Positions 8,545 to 15,767 of a DNA stretch of 64,000 bases are shown piece by piece. Made by a program: the position numbers and the translations under genes. The first letter of the stretch is position 1. Every line of letters begins with the position of its first letter. Source of the stretch: Asticcacaulis endophyticus (GTDB lineage Bacteria > Pseudomonadota > Alphaproteobacteria > Caulobacterales > Caulobacteraceae); NCBI RefSeq assembly GCF_014652575.1, contig NZ_BMZB01000001.1:620001-684000 (forward strand), in the 5' to 3' direction. Below the pieces are notes generated by a model. The model ran no database searches and had not been told where the DNA came from. It saw only the letters and a program-made list of their open reading frames with translations.

Positions 8545-8783
8545 TCAGGTGAGTTTTTGGCACGTTTCAGGAGTTCAGCCTTCGTTTCCGACCATGGACG
8601 CCCCACAGGCGAATTTAGCCCATCCATGATAAGGCCGCGCATTTTTTCTTTGTCGGCTTCGATAGCGTCTTTGCGCACCAGATCACGCAGATATTCACTA
8701 TGCGAGCCATAGCCGCGTGACTTAACCCGCTCATCAATGAACGATTTCAGCGTGTCTGGCAGAGATATATTCATGGTGGTCAT
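8541..8783 (-). CDS. parD: ParD-family ribbon-helix-helix antitoxin
   Basis: Antitoxin and autorepressor, 80 aa. The N-terminus TTMNISLPDTLKSFIDERV is a ribbon-helix-helix DNA-binding domain, followed by GYGSHSEYLRDLVRKD, the classic ParD second helix. The C-terminal 35 residues, charged and probably disordered, should wrap the toxin. A 15-bp palindrome 20 bases upstream is a good autoregulatory operator. A second in-frame ATG three codons in (MNISLP) is an alternative start. Confidence 0.9.
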   Translation of the reverse strand: MTTMNISLPDTLKSFIDERVKSRGYGSHSEYLRDLVRKDAIEADKEKMRGLIMDGLNSPVGRPWSETKAELLKRAKNSPE

Positions 8784-8802
8784 GTGAGAAGATTAACACC
8801 AA

Positions 8803-8817
8803 TGGCAAAATTTGCCA
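8803..8817. promoter_or_regulatory. Probable ParD operator
   Basis: TGGCAAA-A-TTTGCCA, a perfect 7-bp inverted repeat with one central base, lies 20-34 bases upstream of the parD ATG and next to a CTATAG hexamer (8824-8829) that could be a -10 element. Position and symmetry fit ribbon-helix-helix autoregulation. Confidence 0.6.
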
Positions 8818-8954
8818 ACCTAACTATAGGCCCGCCCAATTATTCACGCCCCATTCAGGCGTAGATTGCTAAACCCACAATCAACGTCGAAAAAATGCCG
8901 CGCTCGGCAGTTAAAGCATTCGATAATTATGATTTTGGATTTATGGGTAAGCTT

Positions 8955-9614
8955 ATGACGCAATATACCAAACGCGCTTTCATCGCAGGACTGGCCGCCC
9001 TAGCCGCCACGCCCGCGCTCGCCCAGAACAAAACCACCGGCACCACGTTCGTGCGTGTACCGACCTTTGGGGTTGAGGATCAGGCCCGCATCAAACGCGC
9101 CACCGCCTATCTGCAAGCTTTAAGCGCCGCCTCAGGCCGGTTTGAGCAGACCGATTCCCGTGGTCGCGTAACCTCCGGCCAGTGGTGGCTGCAACGGCCG
9201 GGCAAGATCCGCTTTGAATATGACGCCCCCTATTCCGTGCTGGTCGTGGCCGATGGTAAAAACGTCAATATGTGGGACCCACGCCTGAAATCGTTTGATC
9301 AGTACCCGCTGTCGTTCACGCCGCTGTCGCTGTTTCTGTCAAAGCAAATCCGTCTCGATCAGGGCGTGATCGTCACCGAAGTCACCCGCACCACTGACGG
9401 TTTTCGCCTGAAAGCCCGCGATCGCCGCAAAGACGTTGAGGGTGCCATCACCATGACCTTCCGCGATCAGGCCGGTAAGCTGACCCTTGGCGACTGGACG
9501 GTGGTGGATGCGCAGGGCAAATCAACCCGCGTTAATTTGCTGACGCTCAATACTGCCGCGTCCCTCAAACCGTCGCTGTTTGTGCTGAATAAGCCGTCAG
9601 GCTCCCGGAATTGA
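8955..9614 (+). CDS. lolA: LolA-like outer-membrane lipoprotein carrier
   Basis: Periplasmic chaperone of the LolA fold, expected to ferry lipoproteins from LolCDE to the outer membrane. From the ATG at 8955 (219 aa) it has a signal peptide with AFIAGLAALAATPALAQ. Conserved LolA features follow: GRFEQTDSRGRVTSGQWWL, RPGKIRFEYD and VVADGKNVNMWDPRLKSFDQYPL. Possible alternative starts at 8943 and 8895 only lengthen the leader. It could be a LolA paralogue devoted to another lipid cargo, but the single-domain size and tryptophan-rich strand support LolA itself. Confidence 0.85.
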   Translation: MTQYTKRAFIAGLAALAATPALAQNKTTGTTFVRVPTFGVEDQARIKRATAYLQALSAASGRFEQTDSRGRVTSGQWWLQRPGKIRFEYDAPYSVLVVADGKNVNMWDPRLKSFDQYPLSFTPLSLFLSKQIRLDQGVIVTEVTRTTDGFRLKARDRRKDVEGAITMTFRDQAGKLTLGDWTVVDAQGKSTRVNLLTLNTAASLKPSLFVLNKPSGSRN

Positions 9615-9644
9615 TACGCCTTACAGGCGAAATTTAGCGATTGC

Positions 9645-9669
9645 GGAAATATGTAAAGGTGTTACGGTT
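9645..9669 (+). promoter_or_regulatory. Possible ECF (EcfG/SigT-type) promoter
   Basis: GGAAA, 16 bases, then GGTT resembles the alphaproteobacterial general-stress consensus GGAAC-N16/17-CGTT with one mismatch in each half. It would start a transcript near 9676 that ends at the strong terminator at 9778-9807. Confidence 0.3.
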
Positions 9670-9675
9670 TCGCTA

Positions 9676-9807
9676 TGTGCTGAGGCGACCTGTTGAGGTT
9701 AGCGGCTTTACAGACCCTCACGCATCTCTCTTGTGTGCATTTCCTTACGCTTTCGTGTTAAATGCCAATCCTTTAAGGCCCGCCCTGTTTGCAGAGCGGG
9801 CTTTTTT
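9676..9807 (+). ncRNA. Candidate small RNA between lolA and xth
   Basis: A 230-bp gap holds no convincing reading frame but has a promoter-like element, internal hairpins and a textbook terminator. Within it GCATTT / AAATGC arms (with inner ACG/CGT pairing) form one hairpin near 9737-9765, and TGAGG...CCTCA may pair near the 5' end. The simplest alternative is that it is just the long 3' tail of lolA. A stress-induced RNA of the GsrN kind is possible, but no sequence match was made. Start and end are estimates. Confidence 0.35.
9778..9807 (+). terminator. Rho-independent terminator
   Basis: GCCCGC (9778-9783) pairs with GCGGGC (9796-9801), followed at once by six Ts (9802-9807). Ends transcription coming from lolA or from the candidate small RNA before xth. 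Confidence 0.88.
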
Positions 9808-9845
9808 CTTTATGGAATGGGGAAATAAGTCGGTTAGGAAATTAA

Positions 9846-10646
9846 ATGCGATTGTCAGTGGTGTCATGGAACGTCAATTCGGTGCGCCTGCGCATGGAGC
9901 AGATCGCCAAATTCCTGAACGCCATTGATGCCGACGTCATCTGCCTTCAGGAAATCAAGTGCCAGGAACATGAATTTCCGCGTCAAGCCTTTGCCGACAT
10001 AGGTTTCCCGCATATCCATATCGCCGGTCAAAAGGGTTGGCACGGGGTTGCCATCGCCTCACGCTATCCGTTTGAAGCCAATGAGCTTTTACCGTTTTGC
10101 CGCCGGGGCGAAGCCCGCGTTCAGGCCATTGTCGTAAACGGCGTCGAAATCTGGAATTTCTATATTCCGGCAGGCGGCGATGTGCCGGATCGCACTGCCA
10201 ATGACAAGTTCGACCACAAATTAGAGTTTTATGAGCGGGTCAGCGCCCATCTGAAAACCCGCAATAAGGGCCATCCGCTGTTGATCTGCGGCGACCTCAA
10301 TATCGCGCCCGGTGAGTTCGATGTCTGGAGCCACCGCCAGATGCTCAAAATCGTCAGCCACACCCCGCAGGAGATCGAGGCGTTTCGTGAGTTCATTACC
10401 TCTGGTGAGTTGTATGATCCGTTCCGCGACGCCTATCCTCTGCCTGAGAAAATTTTTACCTGGTGGAGTTACCGCTCTGCCGATTTCCGTAAATCCAATC
10501 GCGGCTTAAGGCTCGACCACATCCTGCTTAATCCGGCACTCAAAGCCCGCGCCACCGGCGATATCACCGCCAAAATTCACGACTGGGTGCGCGAATGGGA
10601 ACGACCCTCCGACCACGCCCCCATACAGGTAGAATTTACGATTTGA
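9846..10646 (+). CDS. xth: Exodeoxyribonuclease III
   Basis: Base-excision-repair AP endonuclease and 3'-5' exonuclease. The 266 aa show the full exonuclease III set: SWNVNSVR at the N-terminus, catalytic Glu in CLQEIKCQ, YIPAGG, ICGDLNIAPGEFDVW with the catalytic Asp-Asn pair, FTWWSYR, and C-terminal LRLDHILLNP and SDHAPIQVEF with the catalytic Asp-His. The length is standard. It has its own unit downstream of a strong terminator. Confidence 0.95.
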   Translation: MRLSVVSWNVNSVRLRMEQIAKFLNAIDADVICLQEIKCQEHEFPRQAFADIGFPHIHIAGQKGWHGVAIASRYPFEANELLPFCRRGEARVQAIVVNGVEIWNFYIPAGGDVPDRTANDKFDHKLEFYERVSAHLKTRNKGHPLLICGDLNIAPGEFDVWSHRQMLKIVSHTPQEIEAFREFITSGELYDPFRDAYPLPEKIFTWWSYRSADFRKSNRGLRLDHILLNPALKARATGDITAKIHDWVREWERPSDHAPIQVEFTI

Positions 10647-10655
10647 CCTCAAGAA

Positions 10656-10818
10656 CTCCCCCTGATGCAGGGGGAGCTTCTGTTTAAGCTGGCTTAAACA
10701 GAAGAGGGGGTTAACCTTTGCCGGGGTTTAACCCCACCTTCCGGTCTGAATTTTTAATGCTCTACCGCTTCGCTGCTTGAGAGCCAAATCCTCCCTCCTC
10801 CCCTGAAATCAGGGGAGG
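10656..10818. repeat. Composite palindromic cluster (families C and D)
   Basis: Four hairpins in 160 bp. CTCCCCCTG / CAGGGGGAG (10656-10676). A perfect 13-bp inverted repeat CTTCTGTTTAAGC / GCTTAAACAGAAG (10677-10704). GGGGTTAA / TTAACCCC just after it. GCTCT...AGAGC around CTTCGCTGCTTG (10759-10784, a family D copy). Finally CCTCCCCTGA-AA-TCAGGGGAGG (10797-10818, family C copy 2). It separates xth from a hypothetical gene and is unlikely to be coding. Confidence 0.75.
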
Positions 10819-10838
10819 TTCTAATCAGAGAAACCGCC

Positions 10839-11294
10839 ATGACCGACATCCCGTTAGAAGCCCAACTGCCCGCCCATATCTTAGCCAAGGCTGATGTTCA
10901 GCACGGCGAATATGCCTGGAGAGTCAAAGACATCCCCGAAGTCGTCAAGGCGGCGGCGGATATGAACCTGTTGAACTTAGGCGGGCAGCTTCAGGTACGC
11001 ATTCCCGGCTGTATTGGTGAGTGTGACTGGGTTGATGCCGATCCGGCAGCCATGGTGCCGCCCGATTTACCGTGGGAGGTGCGTGTGCGCATGGCCGCCG
11101 AACTGTCCCATCAGGAAATGGTCGATCTGCAACAGCACTTTGATTTTCATCAGCAAATCCGCGAGGCCTTCCCCGCCCACGTTGAGCCCTATCTGGCCAG
11201 CGGCGGCAAAATCGAAGACGCCACCTGGTTTGTCTGGTACGTCATGGACGAAGCGGGCGATGCAGAGCATCAGGCGTCCCTTACAGAAGAATAG
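10839..11294 (+). CDS. Hypothetical protein
   Basis: I do not recognise this 151-aa protein. It is acidic and soluble, with no signal peptide or membrane helix. It has regions such as QVRIPGCIGECDWVDADP (two Cys), VRMAAELSHQEMVDLQQHFDFHQQIREAF (long amphipathic helix) and ATWFVWYVMDEAGD. It reads as a globular protein and has neighbour-like codon use, so I regard it as real. It is framed by a repeat cluster upstream and a minus-strand small gene downstream, so its neighbours give no functional hint. Confidence 0.65.
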   Translation: MTDIPLEAQLPAHILAKADVQHGEYAWRVKDIPEVVKAAADMNLLNLGGQLQVRIPGCIGECDWVDADPAAMVPPDLPWEVRVRMAAELSHQEMVDLQQHFDFHQQIREAFPAHVEPYLASGGKIEDATWFVWYVMDEAGDAEHQASLTEE

Positions 11295-11315
11295 TTGCTG
11301 GCCGCTGGCTAGACC

Positions 11316-11552
11316 TTACTGAATATCTCTAAGCAAAACTCTTTGGCGAGCGGTGTTCAAATGATCACGGTAAGCCGGGTCAAATGGCGTAACCAATTGC
11401 TTTTCCAGAATGGCGATTAGCCGGGATGCCACTCGATATTCAGGTGTTTGCTGGCAGCTATCAGATGCATTTTCATAATAGCTAGAGAGCGCTTCAAACA
11501 TGATCAGCGCTTCGTCTCCGCTAATGCTAAAAGTTACGGCCTGTTCCTGCAT
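11316..11552 (-). CDS. Small hypothetical protein
   Basis: A 78-aa protein of unknown function. It starts MQEQAVTFSISGDEALIMFEALSSY cut here into a short beta strand and a helix, then a second helix (YRVASRLIAILEKQL); no motif is recognised. Its ATG at 11552 is preceded by AGGGGG at good spacing, which supports translation. It follows the terminator of cenR on the same strand, so it needs its own promoter or read-through. Confidence 0.6.
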   Translation of the reverse strand: MQEQAVTFSISGDEALIMFEALSSYYENASDSCQQTPEYRVASRLIAILEKQLVTPFDPAYRDHLNTARQRVLLRDIQ

Positions 11553-11562
11553 TACACCCCCT

Positions 11563-11593
11563 AAAAAACCGGCACCCTATTATGATGCCGGTT
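11563..11593 (-). terminator. Rho-independent terminator of cenR
   Basis: Read on the minus strand: AACCGGCA (11593-11586), an 11-base loop, TGCCGGTT (11574-11567), then a T-run opposite A11563-11568. It lies 43 bases past the cenR stop. Confidence 0.8.
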
Positions 11594-11617
11594 ACTTATC
11601 CTGAATAACTAATGGGT

Positions 11618-11636
11618 GCAGGGTCTGTGACCCTGC
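11618..11636. repeat. Palindromic repeat, family A, copy 4
   Basis: GCAGGGTCTGTGACCCTGC, perfect 8-bp stem with a 3-base loop, preceded by ATGGGT. It touches the last base of the cenR stop codon, as copy 3 does for ftsK. Confidence 0.8.
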
Positions 11637-12322
11637 TAAAACTGTAGGCGATACCCGCCCGCGTCGGTCATCAGCAGCCGTGCATTAGCCGGATCGGGTT
11701 CGATCTTCTGACGCAGACGATAGACATGGGTTTCCAGCGTATGGGTGGTGACGCCGGCATTATAGCCCCATACCTCAGTCAGCAGTTCTTCGCGCGTGAT
11801 CGGCTTGCCGCCCGCCCGATAGAGATATTTGAGGATGTTCGTTTCTTTCTCGGTCAGGCGGACTTTTTTCTGAGCCTGATCAATCAGCAGCTTAAGCGCC
11901 GGTTTAAACTCATACGGCCCGATGCGGAAGGTGGCGTCTTCGGACGTTTCGTGCGAACGCACCTGCGCACGGATACGCGCCAGAAGCACCGCAAACCGGA
12001 ACGGCTTAGTGACGTAATCATTGGCGCCCGCGTCCAGTCCCAAAATCTGATCAGAGTCGGTCGATTGTCCGGTCAGCATGATCACCGGCGTCGTCAGACC
12101 GGATTTGCGCAGCAGCCGACAGGCCTCGCGCCCGTCCATGTCCGGCAAATCAACGTCCAGCAAAATGATATCGGCATTGATCGTCTTACCCAGCCGAATG
12201 CCTTCGGTGCCGTTATTGGCCTGGGTCACTTTGAACTCTTCGTGCAGCTCAAGCTGTTCGGCCAGAGCTTCGCGCAGTTCATCGTCGTCATCAACTATAA
12301 GCAGGGTTTTTTGTTGCACCAT
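11636..12322 (-). CDS. cenR: OmpR-family response regulator CenR
   Basis: DNA-binding response regulator, probably the essential envelope regulator CenR known from Caulobacter. In 228 aa the receiver domain has acidic residues DDDD at 11-14, phospho-acceptor Asp56 in LLDVDLPDMDG, and the Thr/Lys switch in MLTGQ and VTKPF. A winged-helix domain follows (RLTEKETNILKYLYRAGGKPITREELL, cut here by length; ending HVYRLRQKIEPDP). The conserved LHEEF and GREACRLLR signatures match the alphaproteobacterial CenR group. No kinase gene is adjacent, as in Caulobacter where CenK is elsewhere. The ATG at 12322 is used because upstream residues are not conserved. Confidence 0.82.
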   Translation of the reverse strand: MVQQKTLLIVDDDDELREALAEQLELHEEFKVTQANNGTEGIRLGKTINADIILLDVDLPDMDGREACRLLRKSGLTTPVIMLTGQSTDSDQILGLDAGANDYVTKPFRFAVLLARIRAQVRSHETSEDATFRIGPYEFKPALKLLIDQAQKKVRLTEKETNILKYLYRAGGKPITREELLTEVWGYNAGVTTHTLETHVYRLRQKIEPDPANARLLMTDAGGYRLQF

Positions 12323-12370
12323 ATTCCTGTAACTTATTTTTCTTTGAGTTTTGCCAACAATAGTGACGAA

Positions 12371-12904
12371 ATGGTCAAGATTTTTACCGCAACCGCCCAT
12401 GATATACCAGAGCAAAACCGCGGCGAGGTCGTTCTAAACCAACATAGGGTGCGTTGCGCGCTGGGGAAAGAGGGCGTTATTGCCGCTGAGCGCAAAAGAG
12501 AGGGCGATTTGCGCTCTCCGTTGGGGGTTTGGCCGGTTAGGTTTGTTTATTACCGGCCTGACCGTACCCCCGCCCCCAAGACCGTGCTGCCGCTTGTGGC
12601 GCTCACGCCCGATGACGGCTGGTGCGACGATGCGATGGATGAGGCCTACAACCAGCCGGTCAAGCTGCCCTATAAGGCGCGCACGGAAAGCCTTTGGCGC
12701 GAAGACCATGTCTATGATGTCATTATCGTGCTCGGCTATAATGACGATCCGGTCGTGCCGGGGCACGGTTCCGCGATCTTTGCCCACGTCGCGCGCGAGG
12801 GATATGTCGGCACTGAGGGCTGCGTGGCGATGAAAATCAAAGATGTTCTGATGCTGCTGGAGCTGGCCGAACCGGACAGCGCCATTGAGATCAAATCTGC
12901 GTGA
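12371..12904 (+). CDS. L,D-transpeptidase (YkuD-domain) family protein
   Basis: Cell-wall enzyme of the YkuD class, 177 aa, expected to make 3-3 peptidoglycan cross-links or attach proteins. The catalytic block is present: HGSAIFAHVARE followed by GTEGCVAM, with the active Cys and upstream His. REGDLRSPLGVWPV and YNQPVKLPYKARTESLWRED also fit the family's short members. No clear signal peptide is seen from this start, so export is uncertain or the start is misplaced. Divergent from cenR, with 48 bp between the starts; an envelope enzyme beside an envelope regulator is suggestive. Confidence 0.8.
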   Translation: MVKIFTATAHDIPEQNRGEVVLNQHRVRCALGKEGVIAAERKREGDLRSPLGVWPVRFVYYRPDRTPAPKTVLPLVALTPDDGWCDDAMDEAYNQPVKLPYKARTESLWREDHVYDVIIVLGYNDDPVVPGHGSAIFAHVAREGYVGTEGCVAMKIKDVLMLLELAEPDSAIEIKSA

Positions 12905-12920
12905 AGGTTGCCTTCAATAA

Positions 12921-13604
12921 TCAGCGGCTGCCAAATATCGCCGTACCAACCCGAATTTCGTTCGATCCAAACCGTAAGGCGACCTCGAAATCGTCGCTCA
13001 TCCCATAAGACAGGTGCGCGATACCGTTGCGGGCGGCAATCTTTTGCATCAGGGCATAGTATGGGCCCTTGGGGCCATCGATAGGGGGGATGCACATCAG
13101 CCCTTCGATGTTTAGGCCGTAGTCACGCACAGTTTTTTGCAGAAATGTATCCGCAACGCTCGGTAAAATCCCTGCTTTTTGAACCTCTTCGCCAATATTG
13201 ACCTGCACAAACAGGCGCGGACAGCGGCCCTTTTTTTGCGCCGCATCAGCAATAGCGCGGGCGATTTTGTCGCGATCGACGGTTTCAATTACATCGAAAA
13301 AGGCGACGGCCTCTTCGGCTTTGTTAGACTGCAACGGCCCGATCAGCCGCAGGTCAAGGCCGCTATAGACATCATCTCGCACCGGCTCCCAGCGCTCGAT
13401 CGCCTCCTGCACGCGGTTCTCGCCAAAGGTGCGGTGACCAGCCAGTAATACCGGCTCAATCACCTCCCAAGGCTGGTTTTTAGACACGGCTGTCAAGCGC
13501 GCAGCATCCGACGGGCGACCAGCAAGCTTTAAGGCCTTCGACATTTGCGCTACAATGCGATTGTAAGCGACGGCCGATGCCGCCGGTTGGGTGCTGATGA
13601 CCAT
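12921..13604 (-). CDS. yggS: PLP-binding homeostasis protein YggS (PLPBP)
   Basis: Cytoplasmic pyridoxal-phosphate carrier and homeostasis factor of the alanine-racemase barrel fold, 227 aa. Markers: LTAVSKNQPWE with the PLP lysine, FGENRVQEA, LRLIGPLQSNK, FVQVNIGEE, LMCIPP and the C-terminal LSYGMSDDFEVALRFGSNEIRVG split over the phosphate-binding region. The start ATG shares bases with the ATG of the divergent ThiE-like gene if the upstream start of that gene is used. Confidence 0.93.
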   Translation of the reverse strand: MVISTQPAASAVAYNRIVAQMSKALKLAGRPSDAARLTAVSKNQPWEVIEPVLLAGHRTFGENRVQEAIERWEPVRDDVYSGLDLRLIGPLQSNKAEEAVAFFDVIETVDRDKIARAIADAAQKKGRCPRLFVQVNIGEEVQKAGILPSVADTFLQKTVRDYGLNIEGLMCIPPIDGPKGPYYALMQKIAARNGIAHLSYGMSDDFEVALRFGSNEIRVGTAIFGSR

Positions 13605-14307
13605 GACCTACAAAACCCGTTTTGCGTATATGATGAACAAGGCCAAAGACATAGCCAAGAGCGCGCATATGTCCAGCCCCCTGATTCACCTTAATGGCCA
13701 CACGCCCAAATCAGCTTACGGTCACGAACCTGCGTCTGATCTGCCGCCGCTGTTTTTCTTTACCGACCCTGAGCGCACCCCGCACCCTGAAGATGTCGCC
13801 AGCCTCCTGCCCGCAGATTGCGGCATCATCTATCGCAGCTTTGGTGACAAACACGCCCCCGCCCATGCCCGTGTGCTCAAAAGCATAGCGCAGCAGCGCG
13901 GGTTGAAACTTTTCATCGGTAATGATGTCGATCTGGCGCTGGAGGTCGGTGCCGACGGCGTCCATTTGTCAGAACGCAATCTGGAGGCGGCGACAGGCAT
14001 ACGTCGCTTACACCCGCAGCTTTACATCACCGCCGCCTGTCACAGCCTGAAAACTCTGGACAACGACGGGATCAATGCGCTCGATGCCGTGTTTATTTCG
14101 CCGGTGTTTGCGTCAAACAGCTCGTCCGCCAACGGGATTGAACCCTTAGGCACCAAGGGGGTTAAGGCCTTTTGTGAGCTGTCGCCCGTGCCGGTATATG
14201 GTCTGGGCGGTATCGGTGTCGATACGGTCGACGCGCTGATGGGCACGGGCTTACGCGGTCTGGGCGCCGTCGATGCCTTCATGATCGAAGATGAGATAAG
14301 GGTTTAA
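13603..14307 (+). CDS. Thiamine-phosphate synthase-like protein (ThiE/TenI fold)
   Basis: TIM-barrel protein related to ThiE, which joins HMP-PP and HET-P to give thiamine phosphate. Core motifs: LFFFTDPERTP at the first strand, LFIGNDVDLALEVGADGVHL, FISPVFAS and VYGLGGIGVDTVDAL. The usual diphosphate-binding Ser/Thr cluster is only partly clear, so a TenI-like role is possible. The start is uncertain: 13603 overlaps yggS, while ATGs at 13633 and 13669 would remove a non-conserved leader, which I think likely. Confidence 0.75.
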   Translation: MTYKTRFAYMMNKAKDIAKSAHMSSPLIHLNGHTPKSAYGHEPASDLPPLFFFTDPERTPHPEDVASLLPADCGIIYRSFGDKHAPAHARVLKSIAQQRGLKLFIGNDVDLALEVGADGVHLSERNLEAATGIRRLHPQLYITAACHSLKTLDNDGINALDAVFISPVFASNSSSANGIEPLGTKGVKAFCELSPVPVYGLGGIGVDTVDALMGTGLRGLGAVDAFMIEDEIRV

Positions 14308-14332
14308 GCGCGAAATGGCTTAAAAGCGCCGC

Positions 14333-14785
14333 TTAAAACTTGAAGCGGGTTTCCAAACGGACGCGCGGCTTATCCTCGGCGTCCTGCTGTTGCTTGGTGA
14401 CTGGCTTCAAAGCATTGGTCTTTTCGCCAAAACCGACCGAACCGCCGACGCGCAGCTTTGGGTTCACCTTATAAAAGGCCCCGGCTTCGACATCGTTCCA
14501 GCCCGAAGGCCGAACGGGTTGTTCGCTGACATCGACCTGCACGCCCCAGCGGCCACGGCCGTTGAGCTGGATCGACTTGGATTGCGGCTTGTTGAAGTTC
14601 GACGCCGGACTGGCCGCGGGCTCAGTCGTCACATTGGACGCCAGCGCCAGAGTGGCCTCAGACAGGCCTGAAACCTGAGTAGATGCGGACGGTTTAGCTG
14701 ATTTGCCTTGAGCAAGCGCAGGCATGGCCGAACCGGCTAATGCCAGAACCGCAACTCCCGCCAATATTTGCCCGAACCGTTTCAT
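14333..14785 (-). CDS. ntrZ: NtrZ-family periplasmic regulatory protein
   Basis: Small periplasmic protein of the NtrZ type, known in Caulobacter to restrain the NtrY sensor and so favour NtrX phosphorylation. The 150 aa open with a signal peptide (GVAVLALAGSAMPALAQG). A low-complexity Ser/Ala/Pro linker follows, then the conserved C-terminal beta-rich half: GRWGVQVDVSEQ, WNDVEAGAFYKVNPKLRVGG and SVGFGEK. The ending ETRFKF looks like an outer-membrane-protein-type last strand. ntrY-ntrX are not in the window. Confidence 0.75.
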   Translation of the reverse strand: MKRFGQILAGVAVLALAGSAMPALAQGKSAKPSASTQVSGLSEATLALASNVTTEPAASPASNFNKPQSKSIQLNGRGRWGVQVDVSEQPVRPSGWNDVEAGAFYKVNPKLRVGGSVGFGEKTNALKPVTKQQQDAEDKPRVRLETRFKF

Positions 14786-15056
14786 CTTTTTATACTCGTT
14801 AAACGCGCTACACGACCTGAATATCGTCTGTATCTGAGCCTAAAAATAACGCGTGTCACCCTTAGTCAGATTTTGCGACGGATATATGTCAAAAATCAAT
14901 TAAGTCTGATCATATCAGTGGTCAAGCCAATCACGAAGAGTCAAACAGGGTTGTTCGGATTCCCTTAGACAATGTGTCACTTTGGCAACGCCTTATGGCT
15001 AACCATCGCTTAACGCCGCTTAACCGTACCGTTCTGCGCTCAAGTTCACGAAACGC

Positions 15057-15086
15057 TTGTCAGACCCCCGTATCCCCATGCTATAG
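15057..15086 (+). promoter_or_regulatory. Candidate sigma-70 promoter P1 of the leuS operon
   Basis: TTGTCA, an 18-base spacer, then CTATAG at 15081-15086, close to the alphaproteobacterial housekeeping pattern. It points toward the DUF3576-leuS-lptE-holA operon. Confidence 0.45.
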
Positions 15087-15112
15087 AACCGCAAACGGCA
15101 GTCAAACAGGGT

Positions 15113-15141
15113 TTGGCGGCTGTTACAAGGCGGCCTATAAT
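15113..15141 (+). promoter_or_regulatory. Candidate sigma-70 promoter P2 of the leuS operon
   Basis: TTGGCG, a 17-base spacer and a perfect TATAAT at 15136-15141, 76 bp before the DUF3576 ATG. It is the stronger of the two tandem candidates. Confidence 0.55.
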
Positions 15142-15216
15142 CATGACACACTTAAGTCCAGTTTGGCGACGATAAGGGTGACTATCCTAAAAGACTAATG
15201 CGGAGTGATCCTTCAG

Positions 15217-15720
15217 ATGACCATTATTCGTAGCGCTGTGTTTGGTTTTACCGCGTTATCCCTGTCCCTTTCTTTGAGCGCCTGCGCCATGATTGGCAAA
15301 AAAGACGACACCGGCCCCGTCGCCGTATCGTCTGAAAACAAAGGTTTTTTAGGAATGTTCAAAGGCAGCCAGCCGGCTGCCAACACGACCGAAGCCGGTA
15401 TCGGGGTCAATGCCTATCTGTGGCGTGCCTCGCTTGACACCATTTCCTTTATGCCGCTGACCTCGGCTGATCCCTGGGGCGGTGTGATCATTTCTGATTG
15501 GTACGCCAACCCGGAAAAGCCGGATGAGCGTTTCAAGACCACGGTCTATATTCTGGACTCGCGTCTGCGCGCCGATGCACTCAACGTCACGGTTAATAAG
15601 CAGGTCATGCAAAATGGCGGCTGGATTGACTCAGCGGTATCGGCCCAGACCGAAATCGACGTAGAAAATGCTATCCTGACCCGTGCCCGTCAGTTGCGCC
15701 TATCTAACGTCAATAAGTAA
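15217..15720 (+). CDS. DUF3576-domain lipoprotein
   Basis: Predicted lipoprotein of 167 aa with signal peptide and lipobox LSAC (Cys about 23), so membrane-anchored outside the cytoplasm. The conserved body is VNAYLWRASLDTISFMPL, DPWGGVIISDWYANP, FKTTVYILDSRLRADAL and a C-terminal ILTRARQLRLS. Function is unknown; genes of this family often stand next to leuS in alphaproteobacteria, as here (48 bp gap). The ATG at 15217 is preferred over the GTG at 15205 because it starts the signal peptide. Confidence 0.85.
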   Translation: MTIIRSAVFGFTALSLSLSLSACAMIGKKDDTGPVAVSSENKGFLGMFKGSQPAANTTEAGIGVNAYLWRASLDTISFMPLTSADPWGGVIISDWYANPEKPDERFKTTVYILDSRLRADALNVTVNKQVMQNGGWIDSAVSAQTEIDVENAILTRARQLRLSNVNK

Positions 15721-15767
15721 AATCAGACCGCCTTTAAAGCCTTAACTTCCCAAAACCGACCGGTTTA

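Larger units (their letters stand above)
14786..15216. other. Intergenic region between ntrZ and the leuS operon
   Basis: About 430 bp with no credible gene on either strand. The right half contains two promoter-like elements facing the DUF3576-leuS operon (listed separately). AGTCAAACAGGGTT occurs twice (near 14939 and 15101) with unknown meaning. The left part is AT-richer and should hold the ntrZ promoter, but no clear hexamers were found. Confidence 0.5.

Noticed and set aside
9641-9928. A 95-codon open frame between lolA and xth
   Set aside because: It crosses a strong terminator and the xth start and has no conserved character; a non-coding transcript is more likely.
11726-12370. N-terminal extension of the L,D-transpeptidase frame across cenR
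   Set aside because: These codons are antisense to the conserved response regulator; the real protein starts near 12371.
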